A stretch of DNA of 64,000 nt from Kineosporia mesophila. GTDB taxonomy: Bacteria; Actinomycetota; Actinomycetes; Actinomycetales; Kineosporiaceae. Made by a program: the position numbers and the translations under genes. Location: the NCBI RefSeq assembly GCF_021129235.1, contig NZ_JAJOMA010000019.1, positions 97,668-161,667 on the forward strand, in the 5' to 3' direction. The first letter of the stretch is position 1; every line of letters begins with the position of its first letter. Shown one piece after another: positions 55,242 to 64,000 of this stretch. The notes under the pieces were generated by a model. The model was given only the letters and a program-made list of their open reading frames with translations, was not told where the DNA came from and searched no databases.

Positions 55242-57041
55242 TCAGACCAGCTGCCGATCCGCCTCGGCCATCTCGAGCAGTTCCTCGGCGTGCGCCTGGG
55301 CCGAGCCGGAGTCCTCCAGGCCGCCCAGCATGCGAGCAAGCTCACGGATCCGGCCCTCGGTGTCGAGGGTGTGCACACCGCTGCTCGTAACCTCGCCGCT
55401 GAGCGCCTTGCGCACCAGAAGATGCTGGTCGGCGAAGGCCGCGACCTGCGGTAAGTGGGTCACCACGAGCACCTGGCTGTTACGGGCGAGCCGGGCCAGG
55501 CGCCGGCCGATGCCGAGCGCCGCCTTGCCGCCGACGCCGGAGTCGACCTCGTCGAACACGAACGTGGGCACCGGGTCGACCGCGCCGAGCACGACCTCCA
55601 GGCCGAGCATGACGCGCGACAGCTCACCGCCGGAGGCACCCTTGCCGAGCGGACGCGGCGACGCCCCGGGGTGCGGTGCGAGGAGCATCTCGATCTCGTC
55701 GGCGCCGTCCGGGCCGAACGCCACCGGCGGGCCCTGACCCAGCATCGTGGCGGTGTCACCGGCCGGATCGGTCAGGTCGATCGTGCTGTCGGCCTCCAGC
55801 ACCAGGCCCTCGTCGTCCGGCTTGTACGTCACCTCGACGAACAGCCGCGAGCCGACCATCGACAGTTCCTGGAGCTCACCGGTCACGGCCTTGGCCAGCC
55901 GGGCCGCCGCCGCCCGCCGGGCCTTGGTCAGCGCCACGGCGTGCCGGGCCAGCGTGCTGCGCAGCTCTCCGAGCCGCGCGGCCAGCTCGTCCACCGACTG
56001 CTCGTCGTTGTCCAGCTCCAGCAGCCGCACCGACGCCTTCTGCGCCCAGGCCAGCGTGGCGTCGACGTCCTCGCCGTAGCCCCGCACCAGATGGCTCAGC
56101 GTGGCGCGCCGGTCCTCGACCCCGGCCAGGCGCACCGGGTCGGCCTCCACCCCGGCCGCGTACGACGCGCACTCGGTGGCCAGGTCGTCCACCAGATAGC
56201 CGATCTCCGCCGCCCGCCGGCCCAGATCACCCAGGGCCGGGTCGTGCGCGGCGCCGCCCTCAAGCGCCCGCCGCACCTGGTTCATCAGCGCGGCCACGGC
56301 GTACCCGCTGCCCTCCGACTCACCCGACAGCGCCTCGTTGGCCGTGGCCGCCGCCTGCTGCAGCCCCTCGGCGTGCGAGAGGCGCTGCGACTCGGCCTTC
56401 AGCTCGTGGTCCTCCCCTGGCTGCGGGGCGACCTTCTCGATCTCCGCCAGCCCGGCGCGCAGCCGCTCGGCCTCCGCGGCGCGCTCGGCGAACTGCTGGG
56501 TGATCTCGCGGTGCTTCTTGTCGAGCTTGCGCATCTCGGCGTAGGTCTTGCGGTAGGTCGCCAGCGCCTTCGCCACCGTGGCCCCGCCGAAACGGTCGAG
56601 CGACTCCCGCTGACGTGATTGCGACTGCAACCGGATCTGGTCGCTCTGCCCGTGCACCGCCACCAGGTCGCCGGCCATCTCGCCGAGCAGCCCGTTGGGC
56701 ACACCGCGCCCACCGACGTGGGCCCGCGACCGGCCCTCGGCCGAGACCGTGCGGGCGATGACGAGCGTGTCGCCGTCGTCCAGCTCCGCGCCCGCCTCGA
56801 TCGCCTTGCCCACCGCCGCGTTCTTCGGATCGAGGACGAGACGCCCCTCGACCAGGGCGCTCTGGTAGCCCTCACGGACCGCCCCGGCATCCGCCCTACC
56901 ACCCATGAGCAGGCCTAGCCCGGTCACGACCATCGTTTTACCGGCGCCGGTCTCACCCGTGACGACGGTCAGTCCGGGCTTGAATTCCAGCACCGCGTCG
57001 TCGATCACGCCCAGACCGCGCAGGTGCATCTCCTGAAGCAC
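55242..57041 (-). CDS. recN: DNA repair protein RecN
   Basis: 599 residues of SMC-like ATPase for double-strand break repair. Walker A GETGAGKTMVVTGLGLLMGG, signature KGASGGELSRVMLGLE, Walker B TFVFDEVDSGVGGKA, with a coiled coil in the middle (about 155-370). Start ATG at 57041; MHLRGLG four codons in is the alternative. 10 bases downstream lies nadK. Confidence 0.96.
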   Translation of the reverse strand: MLQEMHLRGLGVIDDAVLEFKPGLTVVTGETGAGKTMVVTGLGLLMGGRADAGAVREGYQSALVEGRLVLDPKNAAVGKAIEAGAELDDGDTLVIARTVSAEGRSRAHVGGRGVPNGLLGEMAGDLVAVHGQSDQIRLQSQSRQRESLDRFGGATVAKALATYRKTYAEMRKLDKKHREITQQFAERAAEAERLRAGLAEIEKVAPQPGEDHELKAESQRLSHAEGLQQAAATANEALSGESEGSGYAVAALMNQVRRALEGGAAHDPALGDLGRRAAEIGYLVDDLATECASYAAGVEADPVRLAGVEDRRATLSHLVRGYGEDVDATLAWAQKASVRLLELDNDEQSVDELAARLGELRSTLARHAVALTKARRAAAARLAKAVTGELQELSMVGSRLFVEVTYKPDDEGLVLEADSTIDLTDPAGDTATMLGQGPPVAFGPDGADEIEMLLAPHPGASPRPLGKGASGGELSRVMLGLEVVLGAVDPVPTFVFDEVDSGVGGKAALGIGRRLARLARNSQVLVVTHLPQVAAFADQHLLVRKALSGEVTSSGVHTLDTEGRIRELARMLGGLEDSGSAQAHAEELLEMAEADRQLV

Positions 57042-57051
57042 GTCGACGACT

Positions 57052-58122
57052 CTAGGGCAGGTTTTGAGTAGTCGGCGAGGCCGACGGCCCGGTTCCGTCC
57101 GGGTTCTTCCCGGATCCGCCGTTCGAAACGGTGTTCGAAGGACATTCCGGACCCTTGACTGACGTCTCCGGCGAATCGACGCGGTCCCGCCACTCGCGTG
57201 AGGATCCGTCCGAGCCCCGCAGAGCGCGTCCGCGCCAGCCGTGGACCGGCAGACCGAACTTGGCCACGAGCCGGTCGGTGAACGGCGGACGGGCCAGCCG
57301 GGCCAGCCGCACCGGCACCGCCGAGCGCCGCACCTCGACCCGTGCGCCCGGGGGCAGGTCCATGCTGCGGCGGCCGTCGCACCAGAGCATCGCCCGGCCG
57401 GGCGTGCCCTGCACCAGCTCCACGGCCGGCACCGACGTCGGCGCCACCACCATCGGACGGGCGAACAGGGCGTGGGCGCTCAGAGGGGCCAGCAGCAACG
57501 CCTCGACCTCCGGCCAGACGATCGGGCCACCGGCCGAGAACGCATACGCCGTCGATCCGGTCGGCGTGGCCATGACCACACCGTCGCACCCGAACTCGGT
57601 CACCGGCCGGCCGTCGACCTCGATCACCACCTCGATCATGCGCTCGCGGTTGGCCTTCTCCACCGAGGCCTCGTTGACCGCCCACAGGTCGGCGATCTTC
57701 TCGCCGTCGACGTGCACGGCGACATCGAGCGTCATCCGTTCCTCAACCTCGTAGTCGCGCGCCGCGATGCGCTGCACGGTGTAGGCCAGGTCGTCGCGCT
57801 CGGACTCGGCCAGGAACCCGACGTGCCCGAGGTTCACCCCCAGCAGCGGGGCGCGATGACCGCGCACCAGCTCGGCGCCGCGCAGGATCGTGCCGTCACC
57901 GCCCAGCACGATGACCAGCTCGATCGCGTCGAGCGGATCCTTCGGGCTGGTCTGGTGCAGCAACTGCATCGTCTTGCCGGTCAGGCCCTCGGAGTCGCTG
58001 GGCATGACGATGGGCTTGATGCCGGCGTCCACGAGCAGGTGCACGAGCTCCTCGGCGGCCGCGACGGCAGTGTCCCGGCCGGTGTGGGCCAGGACGAGCA
58101 CCCGGCGGTCGGGTGTGCTCAT
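57052..58122 (-). CDS. nadK: NAD kinase
   Basis: 356 residues from the ATG at 58122, preceded by GGGAG. Phosphorylates NAD to NADP. VLGGDGTILRG carries the catalytic GGDGT, followed by GVNLGHVGFL, VNEASVEK and DGVVMATPTGSTAYAFSAGGPIV. About 65 residues of Pro/Ser/Gly-rich tail after SREWRDRVD are not part of the fold. Confidence 0.96.
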   Translation of the reverse strand: MSTPDRRVLVLAHTGRDTAVAAAEELVHLLVDAGIKPIVMPSDSEGLTGKTMQLLHQTSPKDPLDAIELVIVLGGDGTILRGAELVRGHRAPLLGVNLGHVGFLAESERDDLAYTVQRIAARDYEVEERMTLDVAVHVDGEKIADLWAVNEASVEKANRERMIEVVIEVDGRPVTEFGCDGVVMATPTGSTAYAFSAGGPIVWPEVEALLLAPLSAHALFARPMVVAPTSVPAVELVQGTPGRAMLWCDGRRSMDLPPGARVEVRRSAVPVRLARLARPPFTDRLVAKFGLPVHGWRGRALRGSDGSSREWRDRVDSPETSVKGPECPSNTVSNGGSGKNPDGTGPSASPTTQNLP

Positions 58123-58186
58123 GAAGCTCCCTCGATCGGTGCTGTTGCTCTTGTCTGTGCTCTTGTTCGCGTGCCGACCGGACGTC

Positions 58187-58987
58187 TCACGCGGGCCCGT
58201 CGGCGATGGCCTGCTCCAGTGCGGCCGGCTCCAGCGGCGGCGCACCGGCGGTCAGCCAGAGGAAGAACTCCACGTTGCCACTGGGACCCGGCAGCGGGCT
58301 CGCCACCACACCCCGGACCCCGCGACCCAGCTCGAAGGCCGCGTCCGCCACCATGCGCACCGCGTCCGCCCTCACCGCCGGATCCCGCACCACACCGCCT
58401 GAACCCAGCCGCTCGCGCCCCACCTCGAACTGGGGCTTCACCATGAGCAGCAGGTCCGCGTCCGGGGCCGTACATCCCACCAGCGCCGGCAGTACCAACC
58501 GCAGCGAGATGAACGACAGGTCCCCCACCACCAGCGACGGGGCGGGGGCCACTTGTTCCGGCTGGAGCTCACGAATGTTGGTGCGGTCCAGCACCGTCAC
58601 CCGCGGATCCTGCTGCAACGACCACACCAGCTGCCCGTAACCGACGTCCACCGCCACCACGTGTCCCGCGCCGCGGCGCAGCAGCACGTCGGTGAACCCG
58701 CCCGTGCTCGCACCCGCATCCAGACAGCGCCGGCCGGTCACGTCGATCTGCGGGAAACGGTCCAGCGCACCGGCCAGTTTGTGCCCACCCCGGCTGGCGT
58801 ACCCAGGATCGGACTCGTCCTTCTTCACCACGATCGCGACCGCCGGGTCGACCCGGGTCGCGGGTTTCGAGGCCGGCCAGCCCGCCACGGTGACGCGCCC
58901 GTCGTGCACGAGCTGCGCGGCCGACTCTCTCGAACGAGCCAGTTTGCGGCGTACCAGTTCGGCATCCAGCCTGATCAGCTTGGCCAT
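58187..58987 (-). CDS. tlyA: TlyA-family rRNA 2-prime-O-methyltransferase
   Basis: 266 residues. S4 domain (IRLDAELVRRKLARSRESAAQLV), the linker SDPGYASRGGHKL, then an FtsJ-like methyltransferase: CLDAGASTGGFTDVLLRRG (SAM motif), VVGDLSFIS and the KPQFEVGRERLGSGGVVRD loop. In mycobacteria it methylates 16S and 23S rRNA and its loss confers capreomycin resistance (family knowledge). Confidence 0.94.
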   Translation of the reverse strand: MAKLIRLDAELVRRKLARSRESAAQLVHDGRVTVAGWPASKPATRVDPAVAIVVKKDESDPGYASRGGHKLAGALDRFPQIDVTGRRCLDAGASTGGFTDVLLRRGAGHVVAVDVGYGQLVWSLQQDPRVTVLDRTNIRELQPEQVAPAPSLVVGDLSFISLRLVLPALVGCTAPDADLLLMVKPQFEVGRERLGSGGVVRDPAVRADAVRMVADAAFELGRGVRGVVASPLPGPSGNVEFFLWLTAGAPPLEPAALEQAIADGPA

Positions 58988-59500
58988 CTAACTCTCTACA
59001 TCCGCGAGCCGGTCCTGCAACGTCTGATGGGCCGATTCATAGGCCTGGAGCTGGAGATCGAGGTCCGCGCCGAACGAGTCCGACACCAGTTCCATCGCCT
59101 CGTCCACCGCGCGGTCCCCCGTCACCGGGGGCTTCGGAGCAGAAATTGAGGACGAGTCGGCCGGCGCATCGGTCCGCGGTTCCGTCGGCACCGGTTGCGG
59201 ATGACCTTGTTCGTGATCGTGCGAACCTTCCCCGGGAGGTGGGGGCACCGCCGGGTTCCTCAAGGGCTGGGGGATTGCCCGATCACGAACAAGGCCGGAG
59301 TCGATATCCACTTCACCTGCTCTACGGCCTGTTATCGCCTCATCTGAGATGAGCCGGGAATCATCGCCCGTCAGATCGTCCTCAAGCTGATCTTCGGGCT
59401 CTTCGGGCAGGTCCCAGGGCTGGGGCGGGCGGATAGACAGGGGGGTGGCGCCGAACGAACCGGGCAGGCCTGTGCGGACGGGCGGGTACTCGCTCGTCAC
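58988..59500 (-). CDS. Hypothetical protein between tlyA and the HAD gene
   Basis: 170 residues. N-terminus Pro-rich (SIRPPQPWDLPEEPEDQLEDD), a central low-complexity linker, and a conserved-looking C-terminal helix pair: DRAVDEAMELVSDSFGADLDL and AYESAHQTLQDRLADVES. The DNA of the linker is an element of the dispersed hairpin family (59205-59294). Similar small proteins occur at this position in actinobacteria; no function known. Confidence 0.7.
   Translation of the reverse strand: MTSEYPPVRTGLPGSFGATPLSIRPPQPWDLPEEPEDQLEDDLTGDDSRLISDEAITGRRAGEVDIDSGLVRDRAIPQPLRNPAVPPPPGEGSHDHEQGHPQPVPTEPRTDAPADSSSISAPKPPVTGDRAVDEAMELVSDSFGADLDLQLQAYESAHQTLQDRLADVES
59205..59294. repeat. Hairpin element of the dispersed family inside a reading frame
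   Basis: CCTTGTTCGTGATC pairs with GATCACGAACAAGG; the inside is a degenerate GC-rich hairpin with CCTTCCCCGGGAGG. It encodes the linker VRDRAIPQPLRNPAVPPPPG of the host protein. Confidence 0.7.
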
Positions 59501-59554
59501 GGTGTTCCCTCCGGGCTCGTCGGGCTGACGTGGGTGGACATGCTGAGCGTCACG

Positions 59555-60604
59555 CTACCGGCCCCAGGGGCCGTCGCTCTCCATCGCGTAGAGCTCGCTG
59601 AGCAGAGCCTCGGAACCGGCCACGTCGTCGTAGCGGTCCTGGTAGGCCCAGGCCGCCACGCAACCGGCCCGCAGCAGATTCAGCGCGTCCGAACCGGCGT
59701 CGATCACGATGACCGCGCCCTTCCCGACGCGGACCCGCGAATCACCGACCGTGACCAGGTCGCCCTGCACCTTCGGGGCGGGGTGCGGTTCGAGCAGGCC
59801 ACCGAGGTCACGGGCGATCAAGTGGGGACGCGTGTGCGCGGGGGCGGCGATCAGATCAGTCACCCGGTGCACACCGGTGAGCACGATGAGACCCACCAGG
59901 CCGGCGGCGCGGGCGCCCTCGAGGTCGGTGTCCAGCCGGTCGCCGACGACGACGGCCTTCTCGCTGCCGTAGCGGGCGGCGGCCTCCAGGAACAGCGTGG
60001 GCTGCGGCTTGCCCGCCACCTCGGGCTGAACCTTCGTGGCGGTGATGACGGCCTCGACCATCGTGCCGTTGCCGGGGGCCGGGCCGTACGGGGTGGGTAC
60101 GGTGGCGTCCATGTTGGTGGCGATCCAGGGCAGCCCGGCGCGGACCGCGCGGGTGCCCTCGACCAGCAGTTGCCAGTTCAGGTCGGGTGAGAAGCCCTGC
60201 ACCACGGCGACGGGCTCGTCGTCCATCGAGCCGACCGGCTTCAGGCCGGTGGCCTCCAGCGCCTCGTAGAGCCCGACGCCGCCGACCACCAGCACCTTCG
60301 ACCCGGCGGGCAGGCGCTTGGCGAACAACGCGGACGCGGCCTGCGCCGAGTTGACCACGTCGTCGTCCTGCGCGTGAACACCCAGCTCGCGCAGATGCTC
60401 GGCCACGACCCGCGGCGGCCGGGAGGCGTTGTTGGTCACGAAGGCCGTGCGGGTGCCCTCGGCCCGGACCCGTTCCAGGGCCTCGGGGGCTCCGTCGACG
60501 GCCTTCGGCCCGATGTAGACGACCCCGTCGAGGTCGAGCAGGACGGTGTCGAACTCGGCGGACGGCGCGCGGTCCAGCCCGATCAGCGTGGATGAAGAAC
60601 TCAC
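59555..60604 (-). CDS. HAD-IIA family sugar-phosphate phosphatase
   Basis: 349 residues from a GTG overlapping the previous stop. HAD motif I DTVLLDLDGVVYIG, motif II VTNNAS, the Lys in AGKPQPTLF, motif III VVVGDRLDTDLEGARAAG. NagD/phosphoglycolate-type phosphatase with C2 cap. The extra C-terminal 75 residues (GKGAVIVIDAGSDALNLLRAGCVAAW) are typical for the actinobacterial form. Substrate unknown. Confidence 0.9.
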   Translation of the reverse strand: MSSSSTLIGLDRAPSAEFDTVLLDLDGVVYIGPKAVDGAPEALERVRAEGTRTAFVTNNASRPPRVVAEHLRELGVHAQDDDVVNSAQAASALFAKRLPAGSKVLVVGGVGLYEALEATGLKPVGSMDDEPVAVVQGFSPDLNWQLLVEGTRAVRAGLPWIATNMDATVPTPYGPAPGNGTMVEAVITATKVQPEVAGKPQPTLFLEAAARYGSEKAVVVGDRLDTDLEGARAAGLVGLIVLTGVHRVTDLIAAPAHTRPHLIARDLGGLLEPHPAPKVQGDLVTVGDSRVRVGKGAVIVIDAGSDALNLLRAGCVAAWAYQDRYDDVAGSEALLSELYAMESDGPWGR

Positions 60605-60951
60605 AGGACGTCACCGTAGTCGTCCCCCGCCATCAGGGTGTCCTCGGCCTGCACCGGCTCGGCGTCCGTCGTGGTCACCGGCTGGTCGAGGACCATCGGT
60701 TCGTCGTCGCCGTCGATCAGGGCGGGCACGTACTCCGGCTCCGGATCCACGCCGTCGAGAAGGTCGAGCCCGGCCGCCGGCTCGGGCGAGGGCTCCCCCG
60801 GTTGTGGCAGGACCACTGTCTCGGACTCGTACGGTTCAGGTGCCGGCGGTTCGGGTGCCGGCGGCGCCGCTTGCGGTGAGGGCTCCGAACTGAGGACGAG
60901 TTCCAGGGCGTCCGTCTCCGGGGAACCGAACGCGTCGGTGTCACTGACCAT
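60601..60951 (-). CDS. Acidic Pro-rich hypothetical protein
   Basis: 116 residues from the ATG at 60951 (GGAG upstream). Composition is Asp/Glu/Pro (PSPQAAPPAPEPPAPEPYES), with no domain; likely disordered. It links the TPR gene and the HAD gene in one transcript. Confidence 0.6.
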   Translation of the reverse strand: MVSDTDAFGSPETDALELVLSSEPSPQAAPPAPEPPAPEPYESETVVLPQPGEPSPEPAAGLDLLDGVDPEPEYVPALIDGDDEPMVLDQPVTTTDAEPVQAEDTLMAGDDYGDVL

Positions 60952-61066
60952 GGTTGTTCTCCATCCGTCCGTGGATCGCTCCGGCAAACGACCGGGGCCG
61001 GGCGACATGGAATGTCACCCGGCCCCGGTACCGGCGATTCACGTCCGGATCACGGACGCGGCTCGC

Positions 61067-63640
61067 TTACCGGTCGGTGTTCTTGTCTGCATCCTCGCTG
61101 CCGCCATAGTCGAAGCGCATCTCGAGAGGCGAGCTCTTCCCACTGTCGGCCTTGACGTCGGAGCCGGCCTGCGGCTCGTCGTCGTCTTCTTCGTCCTCGT
61201 CCTGGTCGTCGAGGTCGTCGTCCTGGTCGTCGAGGTCGTCGTCCTGGTCGTCGAGGTCGTCGGCGGCGTCACGGATCTCGTCCGTGTCGTCGTCGGCGCC
61301 GTCCACGTCATCGGCGTCTTCAACGTCGTCGGCGTCCAGCTCGAGGTCGATGACCTCGAGCTCCTCCTCGTCGAGGCCACCGACGCCGGCCGTGCCGTCC
61401 GGGTCCTCGGCCATGGCGCGGGTGCGCCAGGCGTCGGCCTCCTTGTTGCGCTTGGACTGCTTGAGCGCCTCGGAGTACGCGAACCGCAGACGGGCCAGGC
61501 TCGGTGAACGCCGGTTGCTGTCGAGGTCGGGCACCTGGAGCACCACGACCGCGGCGTCGTACTCGCCCATGTCGGCGCGGGCGCCGGACTCGACGATCTT
61601 CAGCTCGATGCGACCGTCCTGGTCGAGCGTCCTGGCCTCGGCGCTGCGGGCCAGCTCGAGCGCCCGCTCGGGACGACCCAGGCCACGCTCGGCGTCGGCC
61701 ATCACCGGGAGGTGCTCGTTCGAGCCCGAGATCCGGCGGTGGGTGCGCAGTTCGGCGAGGGCCTCGGCGTAACGGCCGGTGCGGTAGGCCGCCAGGCCGG
61801 CGGTCTCCCGCACGACGCCCAGCCGCGACCCCCGCTTGCGGGCGGCAACCGCGTGTTCCCAGGCCAGCTCGGGGTCGGACTCGATGAAGTAGTTCGCCGC
61901 GGCCAGGTGCGCGCCGGTCTGCACCGCGACCTCCCGGCTCAGGCCGGAGAGCTCGGTGCGGACGTCCTTCTCGAGCATGCTCGCGCTGATGCCCTCGGGG
62001 ATCTCCGGGTCACGACCGACGATCTTGCGCGTCGAGATCGGGCGCAGGGTGCGGCCGTCGTCGGAGCGCTGCGAACGGGTGTGGGTGGCCGGACGACGCT
62101 CGGTCCGGTCCCGGGACTCACGTCCGCCCCAGCTCTTGCCGGCTCCGCCGCCCGAGGGACGCTCGCCCCGGTCGGGACGCTCCGAACGCTCGGGGCGCTC
62201 GTAGCTCTTCGCCGGGCTGCCCTCGCCCGAACGCGCCTCGCGGGGCTTGTCGTCGTTCCAGCTGCGTCGCTGGGCCGGGAAACCGCCCTCGTTGGAACGC
62301 GACTCGGTGTTGTTGTCCTTGTCGCCCCAGCTGCGCTTCTGGCCGGTGAAGCCGGCGCGCTCGCCGCTCGGGCTGCTCTGGCCGCCGGAGCGGAAGCCGC
62401 CCCGGTTGTCACGGTCGCCGCCGCCCCGGTTGTCACGGTCGCCACCGGAACGGAAGCCACCCCGGTCACCGCTGCCGCCGGGACGTGAGCCGCCCCGGTC
62501 ACCGCGGTCGTTGCTGAAGCCGCCCTCGCGCTTGAAGCCGCCCCGGCCGCCCGGACCACCAGAACGGAAGCCACCGCGGTCGCCGCCACCACGGTTGTCA
62601 CGGTCACCGCCGGAACGGAAGCCACCGCGGTCGCTGCTGCCGCCGTCACGACCGGCGGGCTTGAAACCGCCACGGTCGCCGCGGTCGTTGTTGAAGCCGC
62701 CCTCACGGGGGCCGGACCGGAAACCGCCGCGGTCGCCGCCGGAGGAACCACCCGGACGGAAGCCGGGACGGTCGCCGCCCTGGCCGCCGGAGCGGAAGCC
62801 ACCACGATCGCCGGAGCCACCGCGGTTGTCACGGTCACCACCGGAACGGAAGCCGCCCCGGTCACTGCCGCCACGGTCGCCACCTGTGCGGAAGCCACCA
62901 CGGTCGCCGCCGCCGCGGTTGTCACGGTCACCACCGGAACGGAAGCCGCCTCGGTCGCTGCTGCCCCCGTCACGACCGCCGGGCTTGAAGCCACTACGGT
63001 CGCTGTTGAAGCCACCTTCGCGCGGACCGGACCGGAAACCGCCACGATCGCCGCCCGAGCTGCCCGGACCACCGGAACGGAAACCGCCCCGGTCACCGCC
63101 CGAGCTGCCGGAACCGCCACGGCTGTCACGGAATCCACCTCGGTCGCCACCGGGACCGCCGGAACGGAAGCCACCGCGGTCACCACCCTGGCCGCCGGAG
63201 CGGAAGCCGCCACGATCGCCGGACGGGGCGCCGGAGCCACCGGAGCGGAAACCACCACGGTCGCCGCCCTGGCCACCGGAACCACCCGAGCGGAAACCGC
63301 CCCGGTCGCCATTGGAACTACGGTTGTCGCGGTCACCACCCCGGGGGCCACCATCACGGCTAGGTCCACCCGAGCGGAAACCACCGCTGCCGGAGGGACG
63401 CGAGCCGCCGCGCTCACCGTCACGGGAGAAGCTGCCGCCCTCGCTGGAGGATCGGGACGTACGCATGCCGGCCACCCGGCCGCTGCCGTACGAGCTGCCG
63501 CCACGGGACGGGGCGCGGCCACGGTCACCCGTGCGCGACTGCCCGTCCCGATCGCCACGGCCTCCGGCCGACCCTCTACTGGGACCGCCCTTACCGGACT
63601 CGTTCGATCGAGGACGCTGCCTGTCGGGCTCGCCGGCCAT
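61067..63640 (-). CDS. RGG-rich TPR-like protein with acidic tail
   Basis: 857 residues from the ATG at 63640; a TTG at 63649 is the alternative. Residues about 10-500 are a Gly/Arg/Ser/Asp-rich low-complexity region built from units such as [10 protein letters not shown] and DRDNRGG. Residues about 540-740 are helical TPR-like repeats: [69 protein letters not shown]. The end is an acidic tail with three DDLDDQD units from a 21-bp tandem repeat (about 61195-61260). A TPR protein at this place is conserved in actinobacteria, but the huge RGG extension is unusual. RGG repeats commonly bind RNA or drive condensate formation, so an RNA-related role is inference. Confidence 0.8.
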   Translation of the reverse strand: MAGEPDRQRPRSNESGKGGPSRGSAGGRGDRDGQSRTGDRGRAPSRGGSSYGSGRVAGMRTSRSSSEGGSFSRDGERGGSRPSGSGGFRSGGPSRDGGPRGGDRDNRSSNGDRGGFRSGGSGGQGGDRGGFRSGGSGAPSGDRGGFRSGGQGGDRGGFRSGGPGGDRGGFRDSRGGSGSSGGDRGGFRSGGPGSSGGDRGGFRSGPREGGFNSDRSGFKPGGRDGGSSDRGGFRSGGDRDNRGGGDRGGFRTGGDRGGSDRGGFRSGGDRDNRGGSGDRGGFRSGGQGGDRPGFRPGGSSGGDRGGFRSGPREGGFNNDRGDRGGFKPAGRDGGSSDRGGFRSGGDRDNRGGGDRGGFRSGGPGGRGGFKREGGFSNDRGDRGGSRPGGSGDRGGFRSGGDRDNRGGGDRDNRGGFRSGGQSSPSGERAGFTGQKRSWGDKDNNTESRSNEGGFPAQRRSWNDDKPREARSGEGSPAKSYERPERSERPDRGERPSGGGAGKSWGGRESRDRTERRPATHTRSQRSDDGRTLRPISTRKIVGRDPEIPEGISASMLEKDVRTELSGLSREVAVQTGAHLAAANYFIESDPELAWEHAVAARKRGSRLGVVRETAGLAAYRTGRYAEALAELRTHRRISGSNEHLPVMADAERGLGRPERALELARSAEARTLDQDGRIELKIVESGARADMGEYDAAVVVLQVPDLDSNRRSPSLARLRFAYSEALKQSKRNKEADAWRTRAMAEDPDGTAGVGGLDEEELEVIDLELDADDVEDADDVDGADDDTDEIRDAADDLDDQDDDLDDQDDDLDDQDEDEEDDDEPQAGSDVKADSGKSSPLEMRFDYGGSEDADKNTDR

Positions 63641-64000
63641 GACTTCCAATCCTTTGACTGCTCGGTGATGCTTCGTTCATCGTGCTCGCGCTGCGAGGCG
63701 TCGTCATCGCAGGCGGAAGCCATGGGCCCGGGGCGCGCCGCATCCGGGACGCCCAGTTCCGCCATATACCGGCGGCCAGCACTGTTCAGAAGACGTACCA
63801 GTACATCACGAGCCTGGCACTGCTCCCGCCGTCCGTGTCGACGTGGACCCGAACAGCGGCATGGAAAAACAGTGATGGCGGCCTACTCCTGGTCCGTGTC
63901 CGTTGCCCCGGAATCGTCGCGCCCTGCGATTGACGCGGGCGCGGATTCAACGGGTGAACACGACCATGAACTGGAGCGGCCGCCACCACTATCTATGAAG
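63641..64000. other. Upstream region of the RGG/TPR gene
   Basis: No supported gene or RNA in these 360 bases; short frames on both strands lack coding character. The minus strand must carry the promoter of the cluster, but no clear boxes are visible. Confidence 0.35.

Noticed and set aside
61939..63765. Long open frames on both strands over the RGG repeats (also 62247-63668 +)
   Set aside because: They arise from the repetitive GC-rich codons of the RGG protein; only the chosen frame leads into the TPR domain and has a good start.
63682..63933. An 83-codon + strand ORF at the window end
   Set aside because: No ribosome site, no domain and atypical composition; treated as upstream non-coding DNA.

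Overview
The window is about 64 kb of very GC-rich DNA with dense genes, frequent GTG starts and many 4-base stop/start overlaps. The gene orders xerD-parA-scpA-scpB-rluB-aroH-tyrA-cmk-der and pyrG-nudix-...-murJ-(MraY-like)-(MctB-like)-steA-recN-nadK-tlyA-HAD are characteristic of the chromosome of a high-GC actinobacterium. My guess is a Kineosporia-like member of the Actinomycetota, but this is inference from gene order and style, not a search result.

Layout. 1-0.9 kb: the decayed remnant of a secreted PAP2-type phosphatase. 1-6.3 kb: a complete peptide-type ABC importer operon (two permeases, lipoprotein receptor, fused double ATPase). 6.3-16.2 kb: accessory metabolism and regulators, namely a histidine phosphatase, a Toprim/DUF2399 protein, a DHFR-like reductase, a patatin, a SnoaL-like protein, a truncated SDR and truncated TetR facing away from each other, an aldo/keto reductase, a MarR regulator with visible operators, an alpha/beta hydrolase, an NAD(P)-binding protein, an IMPase-like protein and LysR. 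16.5-24.5 kb: dnaE with a coupled small gene, an S53 secreted protease, a lipoprotein and a CaCA cation exchanger. 22.6-29.3 kb overlaps this and is a decay zone. It holds broken fragments of a ricin-type lectin, an aldo/keto reductase, a Mur ligase interrupted by a complete IS630-type element and a TAXI-type binding protein, with a toxin-antitoxin pair at the right edge. 30.2-64 kb: mostly conserved core chromosome, namely tRNA-Pro, leuS, a dioxygenase-like lipoprotein, the der-to-xerD cluster, ald, an epoxide-hydrolase-like protein, the pyrG cluster, the envelope/division cluster, recN, nadK, tlyA, a HAD phosphatase and a large RGG-rich TPR protein.

How it fits together. The core block combines chromosome segregation (ParA-like, ScpA/ScpB, XerD), aromatic amino-acid synthesis (AroH, TyrA), nucleotide supply (Cmk, PyrG), ribosome work (RluB, Der, TlyA, LeuS, tRNA-Pro), repair (RecN) and envelope/division functions (MurJ, MraY-like, SteA, MctB-like).

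The most unusual signals are structural. One family of about 81-bp hairpins with compensatory base changes recurs downstream of genes, and a related copy lies inside a reading frame. A second family of 54-bp near-perfect palindromes has two copies 30 kb apart that differ by mostly compensated changes. Two divergent gene pairs have lost both of their 5-prime ends. A clean perfect-palindrome operator precedes the toxin-antitoxin operon, and three palindromic sites flank the MarR gene. I see no clear phage, CRISPR array or biosynthetic gene cluster.
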